Shown here piece by piece: positions 1-8,304 of a stretch of 64,000 nt of DNA. This DNA is from CACIAM-69d sp001698445 (GTDB taxonomy: Bacteria > Cyanobacteriota > Cyanobacteriia > CACIAM-69d). Position 1 is the first letter of the stretch. Each line of letters starts with the position of its first letter. A program made the translations under genes and the position numbers. The DNA lies in assembly GCF_043235035.1 (NCBI RefSeq), contig NZ_JAZAQF010000090.1:1-64000 (forward strand), in the 5' to 3' direction. The notes under the pieces were generated by a model. It saw nothing but the letters and a program-made list of their open reading frames with translations. It had not been told where the DNA came from and searched no databases.

Positions 1-57
1 TCCCTTCTCGTAAGCTTCTACGATTTTTCGGCGCAAGTCCAGCGAATAAAGACTCAT
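1..57 (-). CDS. IS630-family transposase, N-terminal fragment (cut by window edge)
   Basis: Reading leftward from ATG at 57 gives 19 codons, MSLYSLDLRRKIVEAYEKG. This matches the start of the helix-turn-helix domain of IS630-type transposases, whose N-termini typically read Y-S-x-D-L-R-x-K-I-V. The DDE catalytic domain would lie to the left, outside the window. The identification rests on this short motif and on the transposon-like position directly upstream of a gene that lacks its N-terminus. Confidence 0.6.
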   Translation of the reverse strand, partial: MSLYSLDLRRKIVEAYEKG

Positions 58-99
58 GAGTTTTCCTGACGATAACTTCACTACACTGATAATTATATC
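1..99 (-). mobile_element. End of an IS630-family insertion sequence
   Basis: The left edge carries the 5' end of a leftward transposase gene (start codon at 57) followed by about 40 bp of AT-rich sequence that should contain the terminal inverted repeat. The neighbouring DUF262 frame only opens at about position 76, and its recognisable sequence begins after this segment. That suggests the element sits inside that gene. IS630 elements insert at TA, and the TATA at 94-97 is a plausible junction, but the other end lies outside the window. Confidence 0.55.
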
Positions 100-2103
100 G
101 TGCCATTCGTTATAGGCAAAGGCTGTATTTTTGAGACTTATACCAAATTCAACAAGAATGTAAAAACCGAACATTTTCTAGGTTCAATTGTGGTTATCCC
201 TGACGGGACAGTTAGCGGAAACATTTCTTGTTTAAAATTGGTAGATGGGCAGCAACGACTAACCACAATTTCTCTCTTACTTTGTGTCTTGAGAGATTTA
301 GCAAAAGCTAAAAATCAAGACAAATTAGCTCGGAAGATCAACAAATTTCTTATCAATGAAGATGAAGAAGGTGATGCACTACTGAAATTAGTGCCAACCG
401 AAAAGTATGGTGACCAGTTAGCTTACAAGAGTCTATTAAACTCTCAAGCAATGGATCAGAGTCTAGAGTCCCTGATTCCCAACGCTTATGAGCACCTGTA
501 TGAATATATTGGAGAAAAAATTGACAGCCATGATCAAGATTTCTGTGATGGAGAAAATTTTGACCTAGGGACAATTTTCACTGTTATCACCAGTGCTTTT
601 CATGTCATTTTTATCGAACTCAGTCGAGATGAGAGTCCATACAAAATTTTTGAGAGTCTCAATGCAAAAGGTGTAGATTTAACCCAAGCAGACTTGGTGC
701 GCAACTATATTGCAATGAGGCTGCCAAATAATTCGCAAAAAGAAGTATTTGAGAACCTTTGGCAACCTATTGAGAATCAACTACAGGAAAAGCGTGCAGT
801 AGGGCAGTCGCGTATTGGAGAATTGACAGCTTTTTTAAGGCATTATCTGGCAATGTGGTCTGGAACTTTATGCCGAGAAGAAAGCATTTACGAACACTTT
901 CGGGAGCGTTGTGAACAGCTAAATGATGATAGTTTTGTAGAAGAGCTAGAACGACTCAAAAAATTCTCTAGCTACTACAACAACTTGCTGCGCCCTGATC
1001 AAGACAAAAGTGACAAAGATATCTTTCAATCTTTACAGCGTCTCTCTCGGCTAGAGTTTTCGACTGCTTATCCTTTCCTATTGAACGCTTATGATGCAAT
1101 GTCGCAATCACAGATATCTACTGACCAATTTTTAGTCATTCTACAAATCCTTGAGAATTACTTGGTAAGGCGCTTTATTGTTGGAGAACCATCCAACTAT
1201 CAAACTACTATGTTTCCTATCCTATGGCGAGATATTGAGCGACGAGTTCATGAGGGTAATTCCCTGGAAAATTCCCTGAAAAATTCGCTTGTAGAGCGAA
1301 AATATCCTGATGACAATAAAGTTGTAGAATCAATTAGGACTCGTAGTATCTATAAATCATCATATCGAGAACGTATCTGCCTTGTCTTGGAAAGTATCAA
1401 TCGATATCTGTCCTCTGGAACTGATGGATTTACAGTACTTGAGGATAAACCCAGTATCGAGCATATTCTGCCTCAAAACCCAAGTCGTGAATGGAAAGAG
1501 GAGCTGGGATTAGAATTTGATGAAACCCATAGTCAATATTTACATACACTTGGTAATTTAACTTTAGTAACTGGTAGGTGGAATATTGAGCAATCCAATC
1601 TGCCATTTGAGTTCAAAAAGCTACCGTTAGCAGATCATGCTTTGAAGTTGAATAGTAACTACTTTTCGCGATCAATTGAAAAATGGGACGCTGCTGCGAT
1701 CAATGAGCGCGCACATTTTCTAAGTCAAGCATTTTTAAGAATTTGGCCATCTCTTGGAACCCCTACTACCACGATAAAAGAATTTCATGGAAAGCCAAAG
1801 TCTATTGTAATTCGAGGAGAAATTATAAATATTCCTCGTAAGACATGGAGACAGGCTCTAATTCAAGTTTCCGAGTGGATTATCACTAAGCACCCAGAAG
1901 TCTTTGAGAAGGTCAAGAATTCATCAAGTTTTATTGTCAACAATCTTGATAACAATACTGATCCCAAAAGTTGGTCTAAGCTGTCAAATGGATCATGGAT
2001 TTATAACAAAAACAGTGCGCGTCGTTGTTTGGAAATTTGCCGACGTTTCCTAGAAACTGCTGGACTCCGTGATAGTGACTGGGCCATCGAAGAATCTGAC
2101 TAA
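100..2103 (+). CDS. DUF262/DUF1524 protein (GmrSD-type restriction), N-terminally truncated
   Basis: A 667-residue frame from GTG. DGQQRLTT near residues 49-56 is the DUF262 (ParB/Srx-fold, GmrS-like) nucleotide-handling motif, followed by FESLNAKGVDLTQADLVRNY near residue 185. SIEHILPQNP near residue 453 with GNLTL about 40 residues later is the His-Asn nuclease signature of DUF1524 (GmrD-like). A further C-terminal domain of about 100 residues is unassigned. Family members restrict modified phage DNA. The usual first 50-60 residues with the P-x-Y-Q-R-x-Y/F-x-W motif are missing: an in-frame stop lies at 73-75 and an IS630 end abuts the gene. No ribosome-binding site precedes the GTG. Base composition is clearly AT-richer than the housekeeping genes, suggesting transfer. 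It is probably non-functional. Confidence 0.75.
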   Translation: MPFVIGKGCIFETYTKFNKNVKTEHFLGSIVVIPDGTVSGNISCLKLVDGQQRLTTISLLLCVLRDLAKAKNQDKLARKINKFLINEDEEGDALLKLVPTEKYGDQLAYKSLLNSQAMDQSLESLIPNAYEHLYEYIGEKIDSHDQDFCDGENFDLGTIFTVITSAFHVIFIELSRDESPYKIFESLNAKGVDLTQADLVRNYIAMRLPNNSQKEVFENLWQPIENQLQEKRAVGQSRIGELTAFLRHYLAMWSGTLCREESIYEHFRERCEQLNDDSFVEELERLKKFSSYYNNLLRPDQDKSDKDIFQSLQRLSRLEFSTAYPFLLNAYDAMSQSQISTDQFLVILQILENYLVRRFIVGEPSNYQTTMFPILWRDIERRVHEGNSLENSLKNSLVERKYPDDNKVVESIRTRSIYKSSYRERICLVLESINRYLSSGTDGFTVLEDKPSIEHILPQNPSREWKEELGLEFDETHSQYLHTLGNLTLVTGRWNIEQSNLPFEFKKLPLADHALKLNSNYFSRSIEKWDAAAINERAHFLSQAFLRIWPSLGTPTTTIKEFHGKPKSIVIRGEIINIPRKTWRQALIQVSEWIITKHPEVFEKVKNSSSFIVNNLDNNTDPKSWSKLSNGSWIYNKNSARRCLEICRRFLETAGLRDSDWAIEESD

Positions 2104-2111
2104 GGACAGAA

Positions 2112-2592
2112 TTGATTGCAGGAAATATTGTTGAAATGCCACCTGCCGAAAAGCGCCATGCAGCTTGCGTAAATCGGTTAGTGCACTTGTTGACGGTACA
2201 ACATTCAGGGACAAGCGATCGTCAGTGTGCAAAATTCGGTGCAGATGACCGACTCATTTCTCCAGCCGGATATTGCAGTGCTGCGATGGCGATCGAACTT
2301 CTATGAAGATGGCTATCCAACTTCCGCTGATGTTCAGTTGCTCATTGAAGTTGCTGACAGCACCGCTCGGTACGATCGCCAGGTCAAAGGCGCACTCTAT
2401 GCCCGCGAGGCGATCGGGGACTATTGGTTAGTAGACTTGGAGCAGCGCCACTTGGAAGTTTATTGATCGCCCCGTGCTGATGGCTATGGCGATCGGCTGA
2501 TTTTGCAACCTGGTGAGACGATCGCCCCGATCACCTTTCCCGATCGAATTATTGCCGTTGAGCAATGTTTTGCAGCCTTGTCTAGCCCTTGA
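2112..2592 (+). pseudogene. Uma2-family (DUF820) putative restriction endonuclease, broken
   Basis: Three in-order pieces match one Uma2 protein. Frame 1 from TTG 2112 reads IAGNIVEMPPAEKRHAACVN. A one-base frameshift near 2210-2220 moves the reading to QPDIAVLRWRSNFYEDG and LLIEVADST (PD-(D/E)XK-like core), continuing to VDLEQRHLEVY. A TGA at 2464-2466 then interrupts a frame that continues as GYGDRLILQPGET to a final stop at 2590-2592. The family is abundant in cyanobacteria and its biological role is poorly known. The 3' end overlaps the convergent kinase gene by 11 bp. A diverged second copy of the tail lies at 8112-8235. Confidence 0.8.
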
Positions 2593-5500
2593 TTGGCAGT
2601 TGAATCAAAAACTCAGTTCCCTGTCCTAATTCTGACTGGACTGTCAAACTGCCGCCATGTTTTTTCTCGACAATTTGGCGGGCGATCGTTAGCCCCAATC
2701 CCGTCCCCTTGCCCACGCCCTTTGTGGTAAACAAATGGTCAAAGATCTTGGCTTGCACCTCTTCGCTAATGCCCTTGCCATTATCCCGAATTGAAATCTG
2801 CACTTGATCATCAACAACAGTTGTACTGATTGTGATGATTTGGGAATGCGCTTCTAATTCCTTGAACGATCGACCCTGCACCATTTCATCAAACACATCG
2901 ATCGCGTTGGCCAGGATATTCATAAATACCTGGTTGATTTGTCCTGGAAAACACTCAACTTCTGGTATGTCTCCGTAGTCAGTTTTGACTTCGATGGCAG
3001 GCCGAAACGGATTTGCCTTGAGCCGGTATTTCAAAATCAGCACTGTGCTGTCAATACCCTCATGCAAATTAGCGCTGACCTTATATTCTGTGTCGGCACG
3101 AGAGAAAATGCGAAGGCTGGTGCTGATCGATTTGATTCGATCGGTTGCTCCCTGCATTGAGTTCAGCAACTGAGGTAAATCTTCGCAGATATATTCCAAG
3201 TCAATGTCTTCAGCGTGATCTTGAATGGGAACAACTGGATTGGGATAATGCTGCTGATAAAGCGCCAAATGTGCCAACAAGTCTTTGACGTGATCCTTGC
3301 CATTGTTAATGCTGCCATTGAGAAAGCCGATCGGGTTGTTAACTTCGTGAGCCACCCCTGCTACCAGGTTTCCGAGAGAAGCCATTTTCTCATTCTGCAC
3401 CATCTGCAATTGGGACTGTTCCAATTGCTGAGCATAGGTTTGAGATTGTTGGTAAAGTCGAGCATTTTCCAAAGAAATGGCGGCTTGGCTGCAAAGGAAT
3501 TTCAAAATAGTGATCCGATCGCTGGTAAACACGCCACTGGTTGATCGATTTTCCAGGTATAAAATAGACCGCACATTCCCTTGGTTAAGGATTGGCAAAC
3601 ACAAAACGCTCTTGGGTTGATAGCAGCTTAGGTAATCACCAATGACGGGTAAATCGGTCTCAAGATCATTGATAACAACCATCACTACCCTGTTTTTTAC
3701 ATATTGAATCAGCTTAATCGGAATGTCGGGGTTATCGTCTAAGGGAGTCGATTGCAATGTCACCTGCTCTGGGTTTGCCATCACTCTCACCTGCCATCGA
3801 TCGCCCTCCCAAAGGATTAAGGCACATCGATCGGCTCCCGAGTTTTTCAACATCGTCTGAGCTAGGGTTTGCAGCAATTCATCCAGGGCGATCGTGCTGA
3901 CCAGATTTTGAGAAACCTGTAGCAGGGCAGTGAAATCAAGCATTTGGTTAATGCTGCCGCTAGAACTCCCATGCGGAGTGGTGCGTGATGAGTCAGCCGG
4001 ATCCGCGATCGTCGCTAGGGTTTCTAAAAGGGCGAAGGGTTGATTAGCCGCTTGCAGAATCGGTTGCAGTAATTGGGCGTAGCGTTGCTCTAAATCAACC
4101 ACTTTGGCTTTCGCTCCCCAACGAGCATAGCCATAGTAGGCTTCCTGCATATAGCTGGCGGCAATTTTTTCCTTACCCCAATCGAGATAAAATTGCGCGG
4201 CCAATTCATGTGCTAAAGCTTCTTCTTGAATGAATCCATTGGCCTTAGCACCCGAGATCGCCCGCTCATAGCCATTAATTGCCTCCAAGAAATTGCCCAA
4301 AAATCGATGTTTTTCTGCTATCAAAAGATCCAGCTTATGCTGGTAATTCATCGGGGCATTCTCTGCCCAAGTTGATAGGCTGCTGTGGTGCTGTTCCACC
4401 AAGGCGAGTAGCTCTAATTGCTCATTTTTGGGCTTGCCGATCGCGACTGCCAAACAGGTTAACCCTCCATAAAAATGGATGGCGGGAATATGCAACATTC
4501 CAACGATGTTATCTAGATACTTCTTGACTTCATTGAGATATTCAAGGGCAAGCCCATAATCACCAAATAAATAGGCCAAGATCAATTTGTAGGTGTAAGC
4601 AATCCCAAGATCGGTCAATTGCTGATTCTGAAGATGTTGTGGAAAGATTTTTGTCTCGTCATAACTATCACCAATCAAGAGAGTGGGTTGGCGGTGTGTG
4701 ACCAACAATCGTTCCAAAAACTCGCTCGTCATTTGCAAGTATGCCAGAGCATTATTTTGTTTTGACGAAGCAATAGCAGAACAGAACTGATCAACCTCTG
4801 CTTGCAGTCCAGATAATTCCTTGCCGCCATAGAAACACGCATAAAAATAGTGGGTCAAACAATAGCCTAGATATAAAAAGTCACCGGCTTCTATTCCAGC
4901 TAAATATCCCTGCTTGAGCAAAGCAGCCATGGAAGTCATTGATTCTTTCTGGTGCTGAACACAAGCAGCAAAGAAAAGAATGCTCAGGCACTTGTATGCT
5001 TTTGTATTGAGTTGATCGATTAGGGTTAAAGACGTTTTTCCCAAGCGATAGCCCCGATCGACCTGACCTAAGCCCGTGGCCAAAACCAAGCCGTAAGTAG
5101 CATAGCCAACACTTGAAACAGGTGCATTGCCAAACTGGAGCGACAAGCTCACAATCTTTGCGCAAACAAAGGGCAAAAATGCGAGTTTTGCAATAAACAC
5201 CATGGGCATAATCATGCCCAGCAATTCCATGGCGGCAATTGTCTTTGGGTCGGTCATCACCGGCAAATTAACCAAATCCTCAATGACTATTCCTTCTAGC
5301 TCAGTTTCCACAGTTTGCAAGGTTTGGGCGATGAGGCTTGGTGTGATGTCGTCGGGAAACTGAACTCCCAATTCAGTGATAGCTTGGGCAGCAATAGCGA
5401 TTGCCTTTGCCAATTGATTCTGAGCCGTCAACACCCTGACTTGCACCATATAAACAGGCACTTTATCCAGGACGGTCTGGGCCCGATCTAAAACCTGTTG

Positions 5501-8005
5501 AACTTGGGCGATCGCTCCCTCAAAATCGGCCTTTAAACAGGCTACATCCGCCGCCATTTGATGGAGTTTTAAGCTCAACTCATACTGGTTTTGCCAAGGC
5601 TCTTCTGAAAGTAGCTCCAGCCCGATCGTCACGAGGTCTTGAGCCACACCGTAAGCCGTTGCCTTTTTGGCCTTTTCAATAGCAGCAAGATTGAGTCGAA
5701 TCAATGACTCTCGTTCATTTTGCTGACTTAATAGCCCATGCCCCAAATTCAAATGACCAACAATATCAAAGAGCTTCTCCTCACGCTCTGCCGCTGACAA
5801 GCGGCTTTGGAGTAACTGACCCATCTTCAGGTGAGTAACCTGTTTTTGATCTTCAGGAATCAGGGAATAAGCAGCCTGTTGCACTCGATCGTGGAAAAAA
5901 CGGTATTGAATTTGCCCAGAAATCTCTTCGCCCCAGGCTTGATCAACCTGGGATGAATCACGATCCGCATAGAACTTATAAATCTTGCCCTCCGGCAAAA
6001 TTAGCCCCTCTTGCAGTGCTGGCCATAGGGCTGAAGCCGCTTGAATCTCGTTTTGTTCTGAAACAATCGCCAAGGTCTTGAGGTCAAACTTAGCCCCAAC
6101 ACAAGCGGCAAACTTCAGTTGTGCCTGGGTGACCATGGGCAGCTTTTGGAGCTGCAAGGCCATAAACTCCACCACATCATCCGTTAAGGCTGCGTCCTGT
6201 ACTTGTACTAAGTCACATTGCCAGTGACCCGCCTCCCGATCGAAGGTAATGAGACTATCTTGGTGTAGTGCCTTTAGGAATTGGGTCGCAAAAAATGGGT
6301 TGCCCTGGGTTTTTTGCATAACCAGATGGGTTAAGGGCTGCACTTTGCTGTTTGAGGCTCGGAAAGTATCAGCAATTAACTGGTTGAGACTCTCCGCACT
6401 TAAGGGGCCGAGGGTGAGAGTTGCCAGGGAAACATGGGCCTCTTCTAGGGCTTTTACTGTGATTAAAAAGGGATGGCCGGGCAATACTTCATTATCTCGA
6501 TAGGCTCCCAAAACCAAGAGACATTGGGAATGGGAATGAGCTTCCGTTAGCAGACTTTGCATCAATCCCAAAGAAGTTGAATCAGCCCATTGCAAATCAT
6601 CGATAAAAATGACAAGGGGATGGTCTGATTTTGCAAACACTTGAATGAAACTTTGAAACAAACGGTTAAAGCGATTTTGGGCCGCTTCGCCAGATAGTTC
6701 TGGAGCGGGTAACTGTGGCCCAATGACTTGTTCCAACTCAGGAATGAGATCAATCAGAACCTGACCATTGTTACCCACGGCTTCCAGAATGTTGGACTTC
6801 CATTGGGCTAATTGCGCATCAGATTCTGACAAAAGCTGTCCCATCAGGTCGCGCAGTGCTTGTACAAACGCAAAGAGAGGAATATTGCGATTAAATTGAT
6901 CAAATTTGCCCTTAATGAAATAGCCTTTTTTCTGGGTAATTGGCTTGTGAACTTCATTAACAACAGCGGTTTTACCAATTCCAGAAAACCCAGCTACTAG
7001 CATCAGTTCCGAACTGCCTTGAGCAACCCGATCAAAGGCTTTCAGGAGTGCTTGAACCTCAGTTTCGCGGCCGTAGAGTTTTTCAGGAATGAGAAAGCGA
7101 TCGCTTAAATCCCGTTGACCCAATTCAAAATCAGCAACCTTGCCTGTTTCTTGCCACTGGTCCAGGCATTGTTGTAAGTCATGTTTTAGTCCCAAGGCAC
7201 TTTGATAGCGATCCTCAGCATTTTTGGCAATTAATCTAGAAACGATCGCTCCCACAATTGCTGGAATGGCTGGATTGATTTGCTCAAGGGGCGCGGGCAC
7301 TTTGGCAATATGACAATGCACCAGCTCCATTGGGTCATCTGACGCAAACGGCAACTGGCCGCTGAATAGTTGATATAAGGTCACCCCCAAGGCATAAAAA
7401 TCAGCACGGTAGTCAATCCCTCGGTTCATGCGTCCGGTTTGCTCCGGCGCAAGATAAGTAAGGGTTCCTTCAAGAACATTCGGATTCTGAATTTCCTGTG
7501 TCTCTTTGGGCAATAGGGACGCGATGCTAAAGTCAATGAGTTTGATTTGTTTGGATTCTGGATGAATTAGAATATTGGCTGGCTTAATATCTTTATGAAT
7601 GACTCGTTGTTGATGCAGACCATGAAGAATAGTGGTCAATTGCAGGGCAATGGTTAGCACATCACCTAAGCTGAGTTGTTGTTGCTGACAATATTGCTGA
7701 AGGGAAATGCTGCCACAGTCTTCCATGATCAGGACATAGCTATTGCCAATCGGCTCTAAACCTAAAGGCTTCACAATTCCTGGAACATCAAGATTTTGAG
7801 TGATATTGTACTGATTTCGAAATTGAATTAATTCGCCGAAGGTGGGATAGCTTGAATGTAGGAATTTCAGAATAACTATTTGCTGATTCTGATGCTGCAC
7901 GGCACGATAAACGGATGTGCGTGACCCACGGTGAATCTGCTCAACAATTCTATAGCCAGGAACCTCAGGAAAGGAATTGATTGAAGAAGCGTTCAGTGAA
8001 GTCAT
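2582..8005 (-). CDS. Multidomain Ser/Thr kinase - AAA ATPase - GAF - histidine kinase
   Basis: 1,807 residues. Residues 17-285 form a eukaryotic-type protein kinase: Lys47, catalytic loop HKDIKPAN at 137-144, metal Asp158 in DFS instead of DFG, and APEQ. Residues 310-620 are an AAA_16-like ATPase with Walker A GFSGIGKT at 339-346 and Walker B LVIFIDDLQW. Next comes a long helical, TPR-like region (about 640-1330), a GAF domain (about 1390-1530) and a histidine kinase: phospho-acceptor His near 1553 in VAGVAHEVNNP, an N-box with NILANAID, and DNGKGIS plus GKGTGLGL. No membrane segment or receiver domain is seen, so it is likely cytoplasmic and passes phosphate to an unlinked regulator. The architecture is typical of large cyanobacterial signalling kinases. 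The His-kinase core closely resembles the PAS kinase at 10839-12152. Fragments of Uma2 genes lie on both sides. Confidence 0.93.
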   Translation of the reverse strand: MTSLNASSINSFPEVPGYRIVEQIHRGSRTSVYRAVQHQNQQIVILKFLHSSYPTFGELIQFRNQYNITQNLDVPGIVKPLGLEPIGNSYVLIMEDCGSISLQQYCQQQQLSLGDVLTIALQLTTILHGLHQQRVIHKDIKPANILIHPESKQIKLIDFSIASLLPKETQEIQNPNVLEGTLTYLAPEQTGRMNRGIDYRADFYALGVTLYQLFSGQLPFASDDPMELVHCHIAKVPAPLEQINPAIPAIVGAIVSRLIAKNAEDRYQSALGLKHDLQQCLDQWQETGKVADFELGQRDLSDRFLIPEKLYGRETEVQALLKAFDRVAQGSSELMLVAGFSGIGKTAVVNEVHKPITQKKGYFIKGKFDQFNRNIPLFAFVQALRDLMGQLLSESDAQLAQWKSNILEAVGNNGQVLIDLIPELEQVIGPQLPAPELSGEAAQNRFNRLFQSFIQVFAKSDHPLVIFIDDLQWADSTSLGLMQSLLTEAHSHSQCLLVLGAYRDNEVLPGHPFLITVKALEEAHVSLATLTLGPLSAESLNQLIADTFRASNSKVQPLTHLVMQKTQGNPFFATQFLKALHQDSLITFDREAGHWQCDLVQVQDAALTDDVVEFMALQLQKLPMVTQAQLKFAACVGAKFDLKTLAIVSEQNEIQAASALWPALQEGLILPEGKIYKFYADRDSSQVDQAWGEEISGQIQYRFFHDRVQQAAYSLIPEDQKQVTHLKMGQLLQSRLSAAEREEKLFDIVGHLNLGHGLLSQQNERESLIRLNLAAIEKAKKATAYGVAQDLVTIGLELLSEEPWQNQYELSLKLHQMAADVACLKADFEGAIAQVQQVLDRAQTVLDKVPVYMVQVRVLTAQNQLAKAIAIAAQAITELGVQFPDDITPSLIAQTLQTVETELEGIVIEDLVNLPVMTDPKTIAAMELLGMIMPMVFIAKLAFLPFVCAKIVSLSLQFGNAPVSSVGYATYGLVLATGLGQVDRGYRLGKTSLTLIDQLNTKAYKCLSILFFAACVQHQKESMTSMAALLKQGYLAGIEAGDFLYLGYCLTHYFYACFYGGKELSGLQAEVDQFCSAIASSKQNNALAYLQMTSEFLERLLVTHRQPTLLIGDSYDETKIFPQHLQNQQLTDLGIAYTYKLILAYLFGDYGLALEYLNEVKKYLDNIVGMLHIPAIHFYGGLTCLAVAIGKPKNEQLELLALVEQHHSSLSTWAENAPMNYQHKLDLLIAEKHRFLGNFLEAINGYERAISGAKANGFIQEEALAHELAAQFYLDWGKEKIAASYMQEAYYGYARWGAKAKVVDLEQRYAQLLQPILQAANQPFALLETLATIADPADSSRTTPHGSSSGSINQMLDFTALLQVSQNLVSTIALDELLQTLAQTMLKNSGADRCALILWEGDRWQVRVMANPEQVTLQSTPLDDNPDIPIKLIQYVKNRVVMVVINDLETDLPVIGDYLSCYQPKSVLCLPILNQGNVRSILYLENRSTSGVFTSDRITILKFLCSQAAISLENARLYQQSQTYAQQLEQSQLQMVQNEKMASLGNLVAGVAHEVNNPIGFLNGSINNGKDHVKDLLAHLALYQQHYPNPVVPIQDHAEDIDLEYICEDLPQLLNSMQGATDRIKSISTSLRIFSRADTEYKVSANLHEGIDSTVLILKYRLKANPFRPAIEVKTDYGDIPEVECFPGQINQVFMNILANAIDVFDEMVQGRSFKELEAHSQIITISTTVVDDQVQISIRDNGKGISEEVQAKIFDHLFTTKGVGKGTGLGLTIARQIVEKKHGGSLTVQSELGQGTEFLIQLPIKG

Positions 8006-8111
8006 CTGAATTTATCCGTTATTGAGCTTTGTTAGAACTTAGGTTGATTGTTTTTTCAATCAACTAAGGTATCCAGCTTAGCAAGTTCTTTCTGTAAGAT
8101 GCCAATCTTAA

Positions 8112-8235
8112 TGTTTGGGCTGAGGGCGATGACGATCGCCTGATTTTGTAACTTGGTGAACCGATCGCCCCGATCGCCTTTTTTAATCGCACGCTTATTA
8201 TTGAACATTGTTTTGCAGTGTTTTCTCACTAATTG
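8112..8235 (+). pseudogene. Relic of a second Uma2 gene (3' end only)
   Basis: The sequence from GGGCTGAGGGCGATGACGAT onward aligns with the 3' end of the Uma2 pseudogene at 2467-2583. Both share the runs CTGATTTTG, GATCGCCCCGATC and TGTTTTGCAG in the same order, with roughly three quarters of bases matching by eye. The reading frame is destroyed by stops. It lies just upstream of the giant kinase start, so the kinase gene sits between two same-orientation Uma2 tails. Confidence 0.65.
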
Positions 8236-8304
8236 TGAATAAGCTTGGGCGATCGCCCCTGGTGGTTTCTAGAATGGGAATCGTAGCCTTGGGAGTTGGC
8301 GGCA

